The position numbers and the translations under genes are program-made. A stretch of 64,000 nucleotides of DNA from Pseudochrobactrum asaccharolyticum (GTDB lineage Bacteria; Pseudomonadota; Alphaproteobacteria; Rhizobiales; Rhizobiaceae): the NCBI RefSeq assembly GCF_003314995.1, contig NZ_QNRH01000006.1, positions 162,672 to 226,671 on the forward strand. Reading direction: 5' to 3'. This document shows, one piece after another, positions 16,141 through 23,497 of this stretch (positions are counted from its first letter, which is position 1; the number at the start of each line of letters is the position of its first letter). The notes beneath the pieces were generated by a model. It was not told the origin of the DNA. It ran no database searches and saw nothing but the letters and a program-made list of their open reading frames with translations.

Positions 16141-16165
16141 GGAACTATTTATTCACCCCTGCATT
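16141..16165 (+). promoter_or_regulatory. EcfG-type promoter of nepR-ecfG (variant -10)
   Basis: GGAAC (16141-16145), 16-base spacer, CATT (16162-16165). The -35 and spacing are exact; the -10 differs from CGTT by one base. It forms GTTCC-N8-GGAAC with the divergent phyR promoter. Autoregulation of nepR-ecfG is the rule in this system. Confidence 0.7.
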
Positions 16166-16269
16166 ATGACTTGGATATGGCATCTCAATCGGCTGAATTT
16201 CGGAAACCGTAAAAATGCTTTGATCTGAGCCCCTGTGAAAGTCAGGGCAATAACCGGAATACGACTGAG

Positions 16270-16527
16270 ATGACCAATAAGAACAAAACGCTTCAGGACC
16301 AAGATAACGCTATGACCTCATTTTCGCGCGAGGATTACGCGCAAAACAGCCAGCATTCGGGCAGTTCAAATAAGGGGGATGAACTGGGCGCAAATTCGGA
16401 GATCGGTACAAAACTCCGTGCGCTTTATTCCAGTATTCAGGACGAGACGATTCCTGACCGTTTTCTTGATCTTTTGGAGAAACTTGATCAGGCCGAACGT
16501 AAATCTGCTTCTCATTCAAGGAATTAA
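16270..16527 (+). CDS. nepR: NepR anti-sigma factor
   Basis: The protein has 85 residues. The first 40 are polar and disordered. The conserved core 'IGTKLRALYSSIQDETIPDRFLDLLEKLDQ' at about 45-75 forms the two helices that clamp EcfG and is the family signature, including the P-D-R-F and L-L-x-x-L elements. NepR holds EcfG inactive until phosphorylated PhyR removes it. The start is uncertain: ATG at 16270 is given, ATG at 16312 is possible; both keep the core. Its stop is five bases before the ecfG start, a usual arrangement that links production of both proteins. Confidence 0.95.
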   Translation: MTNKNKTLQDQDNAMTSFSREDYAQNSQHSGSSNKGDELGANSEIGTKLRALYSSIQDETIPDRFLDLLEKLDQAERKSASHSRN

Positions 16528-16532
16528 GAGGA

Positions 16533-17081
16533 ATGGCGGAGGAGAGAGACGAATTCAAGCGGCTGATGCTTGCAGCCTTACCGGGCCTGCGAGCCTTTGC
16601 CGTGTCGCTGTCAGGTCAGCAGGATAAAGCTGATGATCTGGTGCAGGATACGATTATGAAAGCCTGGGGCAAACGTGACAGCTTTGAGATGGGCACCAAT
16701 ATCAAAGCCTGGCTGTTTACGATTTTGCGTAATGAATTTTACAGTCAGATGCGCAAGCGCGGCCGTGAGATACAGGATTCTGACGGTTTTTATACAGAGC
16801 GTCTGGCAGTGCATCCGTCTCAATATGGTTCGCTGGACTTGCAAGATTTCCGCAAAGCTTTGAATGAGCTGCCGGATGATCAGCGTGAAGCCATTATTCT
16901 GATCGGCGCTTCCGGCTTTTCCTATGAGGAAGCGGCAGAAATTTGTGAGTGCGCTGTCGGCACAATCAAAAGCCGTGTCAGCCGTGCGCGTGTCCGCTTG
17001 CAGGAACTACTCGATATTAAAGGCAATTCTGATTACGGGCCGGACGAAGCGTCATCACAAGTGACAATGCGCTCTTTTTAA
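16533..17081 (+). CDS. ecfG: EcfG-type general stress sigma factor
   Basis: The protein has 182 residues with the two ECF sigma domains. Region 2 is 'LRAFAVSLSGQQDKADDLVQDTIMKAWGKRDSFEMGTNIKAWLFTILRNEFYSQMRKRGRE'. Region 4 is 'FRKALNELPDDQREAIILIGASGFSYEEAAEICECAVGTIKSRVSRARVRLQELL'. The pattern of 'FEMGTNIKAWLFTILRN' and the nepR neighbour identify the EcfG group (called RpoE1 in Brucella, RpoE2 in Sinorhizobium). It recognises GGAAC-N16/17-CGTT promoters, several of which lie in this locus. AAGAGG precedes the ATG closely. Confidence 0.96.
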   Translation: MAEERDEFKRLMLAALPGLRAFAVSLSGQQDKADDLVQDTIMKAWGKRDSFEMGTNIKAWLFTILRNEFYSQMRKRGREIQDSDGFYTERLAVHPSQYGSLDLQDFRKALNELPDDQREAIILIGASGFSYEEAAEICECAVGTIKSRVSRARVRLQELLDIKGNSDYGPDEASSQVTMRSF

Positions 17082-17097
17082 GCGGAGTTCAGACTAT

Positions 17098-18021
17098 TTG
17101 AAGATAATCGCAGTGCTGAATGGTGAAAGCGGTACTTTGCGCACGCTGGATATCGCGGCGTTTATCGCAGATGCGAAAGCTGCATTCACCGCAGAGGGTC
17201 ATGAGTTACACTGCGACGTCACCGACGGGGAGCATATTCTTAGCGTTCTCGAAGCGGCCGCGCAAAACCCTGATTATGATGTTTTGCTGGCCGGTGGCGG
17301 TGATGGTACAATCTCTGCAGCAGCTGCACTGGCATGGCACAATGATAAAATATTAGGCGTCTTGCCCGCAGGGACAATGAACCTGTTCGCACGCTCCCTG
17401 AATATGCCGCAAAATATCAGTGTCAGTATTCACGCTTTGGTACGTGCCACTGTTCAGGCGGTTGATATCGGTACCTGTAACGGACAGGTCTTTGTGCATC
17501 AGGTGGCGATTGGCTTGCATCCGCTGCTTATCCGTATTCGCGAGAAATATAATTATTCTTCCCGCTTCGGTAAAATCTGGGCGAATTTTCGCGCTATGGT
17601 GCAATTGATCAGGCATGTGCCCCGCGTAAAGACGGAGGCCGTTATTGACGGCCGCACAATCAAAGGCGTGTATTCCGCTCTGGCGATTTCCAATAACCCC
17701 TATGGCGACGGCGTTTTGCCGGTTGCACCGGATGTACAGACAGGGCGGCTGGGGTTTTATCTGGCGAAGCCCTTGCCGGTGAGCGGAATGATCCGGTTGT
17801 TCTGGGATATTCTGCGCGGCAAGTGGCGCAGTAATCTCGCGATCGCGGAAGATCATGCCCGTTCTGTGCAGCTAAAAACTGTGACGCATAAAACACATCA
17901 ATATATGTCTGTTGACGGGGAATTGCTGCCTTTGCCCGCTACTCTGGAAATACAAATCCATCCGGCTGCACTGAAGGTGCTGATGCCGGAAGATGTGGGG
18001 CAGATGCTTAAAGATCTCTGA
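17098..18021 (+). CDS. diacylglycerol kinase-like (DAGK/YegS family) lipid kinase
   Basis: About 307 residues beginning at TTG 17098, with GGAG ten bases upstream. The nucleotide-binding motif 'LLAGGGDGTISAAAALAW' (GGGDG at residues 66-70) and 'GVLPAGTMNLFARSLNMP' are the DAGK catalytic signatures, and 'ALAISNNPYGDGV' and 'YMSVDGELLPL' belong to the second beta-sandwich domain. The family phosphorylates diacylglycerol, sphingosine-like or related lipids at the inner membrane. It starts 16 bases after ecfG and is therefore probably co-transcribed under stress control. The true substrate cannot be told from sequence. Confidence 0.9.
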   Translation: MKIIAVLNGESGTLRTLDIAAFIADAKAAFTAEGHELHCDVTDGEHILSVLEAAAQNPDYDVLLAGGGDGTISAAAALAWHNDKILGVLPAGTMNLFARSLNMPQNISVSIHALVRATVQAVDIGTCNGQVFVHQVAIGLHPLLIRIREKYNYSSRFGKIWANFRAMVQLIRHVPRVKTEAVIDGRTIKGVYSALAISNNPYGDGVLPVAPDVQTGRLGFYLAKPLPVSGMIRLFWDILRGKWRSNLAIAEDHARSVQLKTVTHKTHQYMSVDGELLPLPATLEIQIHPAALKVLMPEDVGQMLKDL

Positions 18022-18058
18022 AAAAAACACCGCGCAGAAATATCTGCGCGGTGTTTTA
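18020..18058 (+). terminator. Rho-independent terminator of the nepR-ecfG-kinase unit
   Basis: AACACCGCGCAGA / TCTGCGCGGTGTT stem followed by TTT. It abuts the repeat element that begins at 18058. Confidence 0.9.
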
Positions 18059-18165
18059 GAGCGTTTCACAGTCAAGTTGGATCAACTTGGACAACCCGGG
18101 ATAATGCGACAATTAAAAAATTTGAGACGCGAGCGCAGTGGGTACGATTAAACGCGATACGCTCT
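18058..18165. repeat. intergenic mosaic repeat, copy A1
   Basis: A 108-base element bounded by AGAGC and GCTCT. It contains a small hairpin AAGTTG-GAT-CAACTT (18074-18088). Its right half (18122-18154, from TTGAGACGCG to ATTAAACGC) recurs almost exactly at 23559-23592. Size and ends recall the Bru-RS palindromic elements of Brucella and the rhizobial RIME elements. Confidence 0.8.
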
Positions 18166-18169
18166 GGTC

Positions 18170-18406
18170 TTATAGCGTAGCCGCGCCGGTATCGTCAGAG
18201 CTGGCGCCGAGCTTTTCCAGAGCAAGCTCGATTTCTCGCAAATCTTTATTCAGCCCGTCATCGGGATCCATGCCGCCTTCAGTCGCCGCACGCTGAATAT
18301 CACGCGCGTCTTCCTGAAGTTTCATAAGCGCATCGATTTTGTCTTGCCTGGTCTGAGACGTATTTTTGAGGATGTCGTCAAGCTGAGCTTTTGTTGAGCT
18401 GGTCAT
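18170..18406 (-). CDS. small conserved hypothetical protein
   Basis: The protein has 78 residues: MTSSTKAQLDDILKNTSQTRQDKIDALMKLQEDARDIQRAATEGG, then an acidic loop 'MDPDDGLNKD' and 'LREIELALEKLGA'. It is all-helical, soluble and highly charged. AGGAG lies eight bases before the ATG. It follows the DUF883/holin-like pair by 59 bases on the same strand and is probably the last gene of that EcfG-driven operon. I do not recognise a family. Confidence 0.75.
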   Translation of the reverse strand: MTSSTKAQLDDILKNTSQTRQDKIDALMKLQEDARDIQRAATEGGMDPDDGLNKDLREIELALEKLGASSDDTGAATL

Positions 18407-18465
18407 TGATGGTCTCCTTAGGGTTGTGGCTGAGCTGAACTCTGCGGAGGGGAGGCGGGCAGTGT

Positions 18466-18927
18466 TTAGCTGCCCTGATCCTTCTTCGGGGGGCTATCGG
18501 TTTTTTTATCCTTTGACAGCAGGCTGACTGCAAGCAATCCGGCAACCGGCAATGCTAAAGTCAGAAGCGGCTTTTTAAGCAGTGTCGGCACAGCTGCAAC
18601 GGCAGCGGCTGTCAGAGCCGCATTCGTGTCGATGGCAGCGCGTCGCTCTTCAAGCCGGCGCTTTTCTGCATTATCCATGACGCGGTTGATGATAAAGGCA
18701 AGGATGGCCAGTACCACACAACCGGCAGTAATGATTAGTGCCGCGATAATCAGGCCGAAATGCATCATCAGTGCGAAAAACAATGCCATTAACAGGAAGA
18801 ATGTGCCTGTGAGCAGGGCAACCGCCATAATCGTATAAAGTATGGCGCTGCGCTTGGCGCGCTGTGTTGCCGCTTGCACTTCGCTGCCGATAATAGCTGA
18901 GATAACCGGTGTGAAGAGTTTCAGCAT
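18466..18927 (-). CDS. small membrane protein, holin-like / DUF1469-like
   Basis: The protein has 153 residues. Two adjacent hydrophobic helices ('AILYTIMAVALLTGTFFLLMALFFALM', 'LIIAALIITAGCVVLAILAFII') at about 28-75 are followed by a charged stretch 'NRVMDNAEKRRLEERRAAI' and a third helix 'LLTLALPVAGLLAVSLL' near the C-terminus, which ends in a Lys/Asp-rich tail. It resembles the phage-holin-like/YqjE (DUF1469) proteins that sit next to DUF883/YqjD genes in stress operons. Its ATG is one base after the stop of the upstream gene (TAACATG), implying translational coupling. The function is inferred only as envelope stress. Confidence 0.75.
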   Translation of the reverse strand: MLKLFTPVISAIIGSEVQAATQRAKRSAILYTIMAVALLTGTFFLLMALFFALMMHFGLIIAALIITAGCVVLAILAFIINRVMDNAEKRRLEERRAAIDTNAALTAAAVAAVPTLLKKPLLTLALPVAGLLAVSLLSKDKKTDSPPKKDQGS

Positions 18928-18928
18928 G

Positions 18929-19258
18929 TTAGCGCCGTGTCAGAGCAGCGACGAGATAGCCGAAGGCTGCAGCCAGTGCGAGCGATGTCACCGGACGCTC
19001 CTGCACATAATCTGTAACCTGCTGTTCAACCGAGCAGGCGCTGCTTTTGAGTGAGTTCAAAGCATCTTCGCCCTGTTCATAAGCATCATTATAGGCATCG
19101 GATGCGTCTTGTCTGACCTGATTGATCTTACGTGATCCCATATCTGTCAGTGTGGCGGCAATCGCAGCAATATCTTCTTTAAGCTGGGCAATCTGCGCCT
19201 GCAATTCTGCAGTGCTTTCGTCCTGAACGTCATTTACGATTTTAGTTTCACGAGCCAT
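18929..19258 (-). CDS. DUF883/YqjD-ElaB-like membrane protein
   Basis: The protein has 109 residues. A long coiled-coil ('ELQAQIAQLKEDIAAIAATLTDMGSRKINQVRQDASDAYNDAYEQGEDALNSL') is followed by 'YVQERPVTSLALAAAFGYLVAALTRR', a C-terminal membrane tail of the type found in E. coli YqjD and ElaB, which tether stationary-phase ribosomes to the inner membrane. The 'V-x-E-R-P-x-x-S-L-A-x-A-A-x-x-G-Y-L' signature is intact. It is the first gene behind an exact EcfG-type promoter. Ribosome tethering is a hypothesis from the family. Confidence 0.88.
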   Translation of the reverse strand: MARETKIVNDVQDESTAELQAQIAQLKEDIAAIAATLTDMGSRKINQVRQDASDAYNDAYEQGEDALNSLKSSACSVEQQVTDYVQERPVTSLALAAAFGYLVAALTRR

Positions 19259-19317
19259 TGATGCCTCCGGTAAATGGAATGAGCAAATTATCGGGTTTCG
19301 TTTGAATTCAAGAATAT

Positions 19318-19342
19318 AACGTAGCTTTAAGCTAATGGTTCC
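19318..19342 (-). promoter_or_regulatory. EcfG-type promoter of the DUF883 operon
   Basis: Minus strand GGAAC (19338-19342), 16-base spacer, CGTT (19318-19321), followed by a leader of about 53 bases. It is an exact match to the EcfG consensus. Confidence 0.85.
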
Positions 19343-19443
19343 ACGGTTTCATTGCCAGAGGGCTTCCGGAAAACAGTTGCCCGCCAAGACTATAATCGGC
19401 AATCAGGGTTAATTGCGTTTTTGTGATGCAAAATTCAGAGCAT

Positions 19444-19480
19444 AATAAAACAGCAGCCCGCACGCTAAGCGCAGACTGCC
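19444..19480 (-). terminator. terminator of the 52-residue membrane peptide gene
   Basis: On the minus strand GCAGTCTGCGC pairs throughout its length with GTGCGGGCTGC (some G-T pairs), followed by TGTTTTATT. Confidence 0.75.
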
Positions 19481-19511
19481 GCTAAATGGGAGAGTTGTGA
19501 GAAATAGAGTG

Positions 19512-19670
19512 TCAGGCAATCATCAAAATGAGAGCCGCAATAAACAGGCATGCGGCGGTCACATAAAAACCGGTGCGTAAAACTGCGGTTTCCTGCCGTT
19601 CCGGTTCAAAAGAACCTGCCATTGCAGTGCGGGCGGCAGCTTCAATGGTCTGCATATCTTTGTGCATCAT
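19512..19670 (-). CDS. 52-residue single-pass membrane peptide
   Basis: Reading the minus strand from ATG 19670 gives MMHKDMQTIEAAARTAMAGS, a charged middle 'FEPERQETAVLRTG' and one C-terminal helix 'FYVTAACLFIAALILMIA', ending at TGA 19512. GGAGA lies seven bases before the ATG, an EcfG-like promoter (variant -10) lies 70-95 bases upstream, and a terminator follows, so the unit is complete. A possible second ATG is the next codon. It is predicted as a tail-anchored stress peptide; I recognise no family. Confidence 0.75.
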   Translation of the reverse strand: MMHKDMQTIEAAARTAMAGSFEPERQETAVLRTGFYVTAACLFIAALILMIA

Positions 19671-19739
19671 CTACTGTCTCCGTAATCATTATGACATTGT
19701 CAGAAGTCTATAATGGTATGCACCACCATATACGGCTTT

Positions 19740-19764
19740 AATGCGACAGCTATATGATTGTTCC
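19740..19764 (-). promoter_or_regulatory. EcfG-like promoter of the 52-residue peptide gene (variant -10)
   Basis: Minus strand GGAAC (19760-19764), 16-base spacer, CATT (19740-19743). It has the same -10 variant and spacing as the nepR promoter, which makes both more believable. Confidence 0.6.
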
Positions 19765-20176
19765 TTGGCGCGATCTTAATATTTGACGATACAGAGCCGG
19801 ATATGCAAACCTGTATATAATTGTCATGTTATGGATTGGCGATTGCGGCTATAATCTTATCTGCGACAGCGACTCACCAAAGCTGCGGATCGGAAAAAGC
19901 AGCTTACCGGCACAGGAAAATGTTTTTTCGTATAAAATAATTCCTTTGTTTTAGTGAATAAGTTCCCGATTTGGGGCAAATAACAGCAGAATGACGGGTT
20001 TTTATAAAACATGACTTGCGGCGTCATGTTTGATGGTTGTATTGCAGGTACTGAAAAGGCAGTTGCCGGATTGTTTCAGTAAAACCGTGTAAGCGCGGAG
20101 CAGGCTTGTCCTGCATAAGCTGAGAATCTTAAAGGCCGGACTGTCCCTGATAATGAAATGCAGTGAGGTCTAAGCG
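19765..20176 (+). promoter_or_regulatory. exbB upstream region with a 9-base inverted repeat
   Basis: This region is non-coding. It contains a perfect inverted repeat AAACATGAC (20007-20015) / GTCATGTTT (20023-20031) with a 7-base spacer and no T-run, which looks like an operator or an mRNA hairpin. I do not see an ICE box or a clear sigma70 promoter. Since exbB-exbD-tonB is normally iron-controlled in this group, the repeat is a candidate regulatory site. Confidence 0.45.
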
Positions 20177-21364
20177 GTGGTTAAGACGGTGTCCAAGGCA
20201 GCAACATCATTCAAGGCAGGATTGTCAGTATTTGTTCTCACGGCCTGTCTGGCGGGCGGGAATATGCTGAGTTCTGCAGTACCGGCTATGGCACAGGAAG
20301 CGCAACCGCAGCAATCCGCCCCGCAAGCCCAGCAGGAAACACCGGCCGTTGCTACACCGGCACCGGTTGCACCATCTGCAACAACACCTTCTACTACTGA
20401 ACCGGCTGCAATGCAGCCGTCATCCGGTGCGACTGCGCCGGTACAGCCATCACCGAGCCAGAGCGCAGGCGAGCAGGGAACTCCGGCTACACAACCGGTG
20501 CAAACTGCACCGGAAGGTCAGACAACAGGTGCTGCTGCACCGAACACACCGGCCAATAATCCGGCTCAGCCTGAAGCAACCACACCGGTACGCACTGCGG
20601 ATAATGGCTTGCAGATCCCGCATGATCTTTCCCCTTGGGGTATGTTCATGGCCGCGGACTGGGTTGTGAAGGCTGTGATGATCGGTCTGGCCATTGCCTC
20701 TCTGGCAACATGGACAGTGTGGTTGGCCAAAACTCTTGAAATTGCCGGTGCACGCAGCCGTGCGCGTCGCGCCCTGAAAGAAGTATCCCACGCAGAAAAT
20801 CTGGCGTCTGCAGTACAGGCTCTGGAAAAGACCCGTGGCCCTGGTGCGCATCTCGTTCGTGCTGCACAGGAAGAGGTTTCGCAATCCGCATCGGCCGCTG
20901 CTTTTGTCGGCGGTGAAGGTCTGAAAGAGCGTGTTGCATCACGACTCAGCCGTATTGAAGCCGGTGCTGGTCGCCGTCTTGCTAAAGGCACCGGTATTCT
21001 CGCAACCATCGGTTCTGTAGCGCCGTTTGTCGGTCTGTTCGGTACTGTATGGGGAATTATGAACTCCTTTATTGGTATTTCCGAAGCGCAGACTACCAAT
21101 CTGGCCGTTGTGGCGCCGGGTATTGCGGAAGCCCTGCTGGCCACCGCGATCGGTCTGGTTGCAGCTATTCCTGCGGTTATTATTTATAATATTTTCGCCC
21201 GTTCGGTCACATCCTACCGTCATCTGCTGGCCGATGTCGGCGCTGGTGTTGAGCGTCTGGTTAGCCGTGATCTGGATATTCGTGCAGCCCGTGAAATTGT
21301 GCAGAAACAAGCAGCCCGTGTTAATCCGGCGCAGTCTGCACCAGTGGCAAAAGCAGCGGAGTAA
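20177..21364 (+). CDS. exbB: TonB-system energiser ExbB (long alphaproteobacterial form)
   Basis: The protein has 395 residues from GTG 20177, with GAGG nine bases upstream. A signal-like N-terminus ('[17 protein letters not shown]... [10 protein letters not shown]') is followed by about 100 residues rich in Ala, Pro, Thr and Gln, which makes this ExbB far longer than the 244-residue E. coli protein. The core is classical: TM1 '[30 protein letters not shown]', then '[23 protein letters not shown]' and '[26 protein letters not shown]' as TM2 and TM3, the proton channel of the ExbB pentamer. It transmits proton-motive force to TonB for uptake of iron chelates. It is the first gene of exbB-exbD-tonB. 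Confidence 0.95.
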   Translation: MVKTVSKAATSFKAGLSVFVLTACLAGGNMLSSAVPAMAQEAQPQQSAPQAQQETPAVATPAPVAPSATTPSTTEPAAMQPSSGATAPVQPSPSQSAGEQGTPATQPVQTAPEGQTTGAAAPNTPANNPAQPEATTPVRTADNGLQIPHDLSPWGMFMAADWVVKAVMIGLAIASLATWTVWLAKTLEIAGARSRARRALKEVSHAENLASAVQALEKTRGPGAHLVRAAQEEVSQSASAAAFVGGEGLKERVASRLSRIEAGAGRRLAKGTGILATIGSVAPFVGLFGTVWGIMNSFIGISEAQTTNLAVVAPGIAEALLATAIGLVAAIPAVIIYNIFARSVTSYRHLLADVGAGVERLVSRDLDIRAAREIVQKQAARVNPAQSAPVAKAAE

Positions 21365-21369
21365 GCGAT

Positions 21370-21852
21370 ATGGGCAGCCGTTTGCGTGAAGATGCCGGTG
21401 ACGAACTGCAGGAAAGCCATGAAATCAACGTGACGCCGTTTATCGACGTGATGTTGGTGCTTCTGATTATCTTCATGGTGGCAGCACCTCTGGCAACCGT
21501 TGATATTAATGTTGACCTGCCTGCTGCCAGTGCAACACCGCAGCCACGTCCTGATAAGCCGGTTTATCTGACCCTGAAAGATGATCTCAGCATCAGCCTT
21601 GGCAATGATGCTGTGCCCCGCGATGCTTTGGCTGTTTCGCTGGATCGTTTGTCAGAAGGCAATAAAGAGACCCGCATTTTCCTGCGCGCGGACAAGATGG
21701 TCGGTTATGGCGAGCTGATGAATGTCATGAATCTGCTGCGTGAAGCAGGCTATCTGAAAATCGCGCTGGTTGGTCTCGAAACACTTGGCGCAACGGACGG
21801 CACTGCCACGCCTGTGACAGCACCGCCTGCCGGACAGAGCGCAGGGGAGTGA
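21370..21852 (+). CDS. exbD: TonB-system protein ExbD
   Basis: The protein has 160 residues. The cytoplasmic N-terminus 'LQESHEINVTPFIDVMLVLLIIFMVAAPLA' contains the essential membrane Asp of the INVTPFIDVMLVLLIIFM signature. The periplasmic domain ('DKPVYLTLKDDLSISLGNDAV', 'IFLRADKMVGYGELMNVMNLLREAGYLKIALVGLE') is typical, with a Thr/Pro-rich tail. It starts five bases after the exbB stop. Together with ExbB it forms the motor that energises TonB. Confidence 0.95.
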   Translation: MGSRLREDAGDELQESHEINVTPFIDVMLVLLIIFMVAAPLATVDINVDLPAASATPQPRPDKPVYLTLKDDLSISLGNDAVPRDALAVSLDRLSEGNKETRIFLRADKMVGYGELMNVMNLLREAGYLKIALVGLETLGATDGTATPVTAPPAGQSAGE

Positions 21853-21855
21853 GAC

Positions 21856-22782
21856 GTGAAGGAATTGCCGATCGATCACCCGCCGGTGAAGGGAATGAAA
21901 AACGGATCGACTGTTGAACAGTCCGGCGGTGCCTGGAAAGACATGACACGCTGGCTTGGTGCCGGTGCGATTGTTTTGATGGCGCATGCGGCAGGGGCTT
22001 ATGCTTTGCATGCGTCTGTTCCGGAACTGGTGCCGGATGGTGAGCCGCCGGCGGCAATTATGATGGAGCTTGATCCGGTAGCTCAGGCACCGGAAGTGGA
22101 AGAAGATTCTGTTGCACCATCTGCGGAAGCCTCACAAAATCCTGATGAAGCCGAAGTTGAACCGGAGCAGCCGGTTGAGCAGGTCGAGGAAGTGACACCT
22201 GAGGAGCCTGTTGAGGAACAGCAGGAAGTTGCTGAAGCCGAGCCGGTGGAAGAAGTGACACCGGAAGTGCCGGAAGCACCAAAACCTGAAGTGGTTCTGC
22301 CGAAGAAGGTTGAAAAGCCGAAAAAGGTAGAGAAAAAAGAACCAAAACCTGAGAAGCCGAAGGAAAAGCCAAAACCTAAGGAAAAGGCTAAGAAAACACA
22401 GAAGGCCGAGCAAACACAGGCTGCTTCTGCACCGCAGATCAATGCGCAGAATTCCTCACGTGTTGCAGCCAATGCCAATCGTCAGAGCTCGGCATCTGCC
22501 GGCGTCAGCTCTGCTAAATGGCAGTCGAAGCTTTATGCGCATCTTAATCGTAAGAAGCGCTCTGCCCAGCGCGCTATCGGACGGAATAACAAGGGTATTG
22601 TTAATCTGACCTTTGTGATTGATCCGGCAGGCAATGTACTGTCAGCCCGTGCAAATTCCGGTAATCCGGTCATGGATCAGGCTGTTGTGGAAATGGTGAA
22701 AAAGGCTTCGCCGGTTCCTGCACCGCCACCGGCTATTGCAGAGGCACGCAAGTCTATTAGTGTTCCGATTAAATTCGACTGA
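21856..22782 (+). CDS. tonB: TonB family protein
   Basis: The protein has 308 residues beginning with GTG 21856, three bases after exbD. A single N-terminal membrane helix ('WLGAGAIVLMAHAAGAYALHA', about 34-54) precedes a long periplasmic spacer rich in Glu/Pro/Val and then Lys/Pro ('EKPKKVEKKEPKPEKPKEKPKPKEK'-type repeats, about 90-185). The C-terminal TonB domain carries 'WQSKLYAHLNRKKRSAQRAIGRNNKGIVNLTFVIDPAGNVLSARA' and 'MDQAVVEMVKKASPVPAPPP'. It contacts the TonB box of outer membrane receptors. A strong terminator follows after a short repeat element. Confidence 0.93.
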   Translation: MKELPIDHPPVKGMKNGSTVEQSGGAWKDMTRWLGAGAIVLMAHAAGAYALHASVPELVPDGEPPAAIMMELDPVAQAPEVEEDSVAPSAEASQNPDEAEVEPEQPVEQVEEVTPEEPVEEQQEVAEAEPVEEVTPEVPEAPKPEVVLPKKVEKPKKVEKKEPKPEKPKEKPKPKEKAKKTQKAEQTQAASAPQINAQNSSRVAANANRQSSASAGVSSAKWQSKLYAHLNRKKRSAQRAIGRNNKGIVNLTFVIDPAGNVLSARANSGNPVMDQAVVEMVKKASPVPAPPPAIAEARKSISVPIKFD

Positions 22783-22785
22783 TGC

Positions 22786-22827
22786 TAGAGCGACCTTTGT
22801 GTGCCATGTCTGGCACACGGCGCTTTA
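22786..22827. repeat. short palindromic repeat, family B copy 1
   Basis: TAGAGCG...CGCTTTA with an inner palindrome TGTGTGCCA / TGGCACAC. The same unit, inverted, lies at 53197-53238 with a few substitutions. Confidence 0.75.
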
Positions 22828-22834
22828 AGATGTA

Positions 22835-22872
22835 AAAAAGCCCCGCATGATCATCATGCGGGGCTTTTTTAA
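22835..22872. terminator. bidirectional terminator between tonB and dut
   Basis: AAAAAAGCCCCGCATGA / TCATGCGGGGCTTTTTT, a long, nearly perfect stem that serves both convergent genes. Confidence 0.95.
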
Positions 22873-22890
22873 TTCTGTTTTACAGAGGGC

Positions 22891-23373
22891 TTATTTTTGG
22901 CCGGTTGAACCAAAGCCACCGGCACCGCGTACGGTTTCGCTGACCTGATCGCGTTCTTCGACTTCAACCTGTGTCACCGGCGCGATAACAGCCTGCGCAA
23001 TGCGCATGCCGCGCTCAATGCGGAAATCATCATCGCCGAGATTGATCAGCAGCACTTTGACCTCACCGCGGTAATCGCTGTCGATTGTACCCGGTGTATT
23101 GAGGCAGGTAATGCCGTTTTTGAAAGCAAGGCCGGAACGTGGACGGATCTGCGCTTCGTAACCTTCTTCCAGTTCAAAAATCAGGCCGGTTGGCACCAGA
23201 GTACGACGACCCGGCAGCAGAACGATCTGGCGGTCTTCCGGCACGGCTGCACGTAAATCCATGCCAGCGGAACCCGAGGTTTCATAGGCTGGCAGATCCA
23301 GACCTTCAGCATGTTCAAGACGCACAATTCCGAGCTTCGGACGGCGGGAAGATGAAGAGGAATTGGCAGTCAT
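22891..23373 (-). CDS. dut: dUTP diphosphatase
   Basis: The protein has 160 residues and is a trimeric dUTPase that hydrolyses dUTP to dUMP, keeping uracil out of DNA and supplying dTMP synthesis. All five family motifs are present in order: '[10 protein letters not shown]', '[10 protein letters not shown]', '[19 protein letters not shown]', 'RIAQAVI' and the C-terminal '[10 protein letters not shown]'. The catalytic Asp is in motif 3 (GTIDSDYRG). It is a single-gene unit convergent with tonB. Confidence 0.97.
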   Translation of the reverse strand: MTANSSSSSRRPKLGIVRLEHAEGLDLPAYETSGSAGMDLRAAVPEDRQIVLLPGRRTLVPTGLIFELEEGYEAQIRPRSGLAFKNGITCLNTPGTIDSDYRGEVKVLLINLGDDDFRIERGMRIAQAVIAPVTQVEVEERDQVSETVRGAGGFGSTGQK

Positions 23374-23497
23374 GATAAACCCTTTTCAGCAATATATGAT
23401 TTAAAATGAGCACTAAACATATTGGGACGCTTTTTGAAAGAGAGCAGTCCGCGTCAAAGGAATTTAATTGTTCAGATCATCATTCTGAAAAATCACT

